This document shows, piece by piece, positions 23,591 to 24,009 of a DNA stretch of 24,009 nucleotides. The notes beneath the pieces are model-generated. The model searched no databases, was not told where the DNA came from, and was given only the letters and a program-made list of their open reading frames with translations. Location: positions 1 to 24,009 of the forward strand of contig DATCDK010000186.1 of NCBI GenBank assembly GCA_036510735.1, read 5' to 3'. Each line of letters opens with the position of its first letter. The stretch's first letter is position 1. The stretch is from PALSA-607 sp036510735. GTDB taxonomy: Bacteria; Actinomycetota; Actinomycetes; Acidothermales; Acidothermaceae. A program made the translations under genes and the position numbers.

Positions 23591-23618
23591 TTGTCCCGAG
23601 GCATTCTCGCTTGATAAA
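23591..23618 (+). promoter_or_regulatory. probable promoter of the SDR gene
   Basis: TTGTCC (23591-23596), 16 bases, then GATAAA (23613-23618) are a plausible -35/-10 pair. Transcription would begin at about 23625, inside the palindrome described next, and 35 bases before the start codon. The AT-rich TTGATAAAAT stands out in this GC-rich DNA. Confidence 0.4.
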
Positions 23619-23624
23619 ATCCAC

Positions 23625-23639
23625 TTCCGCAATACGGAA
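23625..23639. promoter_or_regulatory. palindromic operator between VOC and SDR genes
   Basis: TTCCG and CGGAA arms (23625-23629 and 23635-23639) are perfect inverted copies around CAATA. The site overlaps the expected transcription start of the SDR gene and lies 60 bases upstream of the VOC start, so a repressor there could control both. The shape is like IclR-family operators, but no regulator gene is in the window. Confidence 0.5.
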
Positions 23640-23659
23640 TGCCCCTGACCGGAGGTCTG

Positions 23660-24009
23660 ATGGGTCGACTGAGCGGCAAGGTCGCGCTTGTCACCGGCAC
23701 CGGAGGTGGCATCGGCCGCGCAATTGCTCTGACGTTCGTCCGCGAGGGCGCGCGCGTCGTTGGGTGCGACCTCGACCCTGAGGGCTCGCCGGAGACCGTC
23801 GCGATGGCCCGCGTGATCGGCGGGGATATGACCGCTATGGCGCCGGTCGACATTGCCACAGAACAGGGCGCGAACGACTGGGTCGCGCAGGCGGTCGCGG
23901 TTTATGGCGGTGTCGATGTCCTCGTGAACAACGCCTCGGCGATCCGCTTCGGTCCGATCTCGTCGCTGTCGTTCGCGGATTGGTCCTTCACGATGCGAAA
24001 TGAGCTCGA
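23660..24009 (+). CDS. SDR-family oxidoreductase, N-terminal part (cut by window edge)
   Basis: ATG at 23660 lies four bases after GGAGG, and the frame runs to the window end with no stop. The 116 visible residues are MGRLSGKVALVTGTGGGIGR at the start, the NAD(P)-binding glycine motif TGxxxGIG, then DLD at the end of the second strand, whose Asp favours NAD(H) over NADP(H). NNAS in VLVNNASAIRFGP is the NNAG-type motif of classical SDRs. The catalytic Ser-Tyr-Lys set would lie beyond the edge. The substrate is unknown. Its promoter region is shared with the divergent VOC gene, so both may act in breakdown of one compound. Confidence 0.93.
   Translation, partial: MGRLSGKVALVTGTGGGIGRAIALTFVREGARVVGCDLDPEGSPETVAMARVIGGDMTAMAPVDIATEQGANDWVAQAVAVYGGVDVLVNNASAIRFGPISSLSFADWSFTMRNEL

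Noticed and set aside
23566..23859. N-terminal extension of the VOC protein
   Set aside because: It is antisense to the SDR gene; ATG 23565 has GGAGG at the right spacing.
1..24009. CRISPR array, rRNA genes or a known defence system
   Set aside because: No regularly spaced repeats, no rRNA-like sequence and no nuclease, helicase or toxin-antitoxin signature was seen.

Overview
The window is GC-rich DNA with GC-ending codons, GTG and TTG starts beside ATG, many lipoproteins, Tat signals, an LCP-family envelope transferase, an Ag85-like esterase and actinobacterial-type membrane proteins. This points to an actinobacterium; I cannot name the genus. Most genes belong to a cell-envelope region, with two mobile or integration scars at the left and a metabolic gene pair at the right edge.

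Layout. 1-981 (minus): two lipoproteins, the first cut by the left edge. 1075-3485: a compact element with two overlapping tyrosine recombinases, bounded by near-identical 16-bp inverted repeats. 3486-4213: non-coding DNA holding a 12-bp tandem repeat, nested inverted repeats and the 3' part of a tRNA, which together resemble an attachment site of a second, tRNA-targeting element. 4214-6560: an exported phosphoesterase, a short membrane protein in convergent overlap, a 33-residue membrane peptide and a DUF3592-like two-helix protein. 6600-9538 (minus): an Ag85-like membrane-anchored esterase followed by an LCP protein. 9795-10697 (minus): an EamA/DMT-type transporter, divergent from a plus-strand run.

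10818-16151 (plus): a possible 12-codon leader, a GT4 glycosyltransferase, a PIG-L deacetylase (4-bp overlap), a Tat lipoprotein with a NodB fold lacking its usual Asp pair, a lipoprotein beta-propeller and a multi-pass membrane protein. 16170-17095 (minus): a second copy of the DUF3592-like gene and a decayed 3' end of a second esterase gene, so part of the locus is duplicated. 17341-20551 (plus): a Tat-exported glycerophosphodiesterase with an added beta-sandwich domain, and a large GT-C-like membrane protein.

20979-23008: a four-helix membrane protein, a DyP peroxidase gene broken by a frameshift, and a doubtful antisense zinc-finger ORF. 23074-24009: a VOC-fold protein divergent from an SDR dehydrogenase (cut by the right edge), with a clean palindromic operator between them.

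Together the central genes look like a set for making, exporting, attaching and trimming a surface glycoconjugate: nucleotide-sugar-dependent transfer (GT4), N-deacetylation inside (PIG-L) and possibly outside (NodB), lipid-linked transfer to the wall (LCP), acyl transfer or hydrolysis (esterase) and phosphodiester hydrolysis (GDPD, phosphoesterase). The assembly is inferred from neighbourhood; no single gene proves the product.
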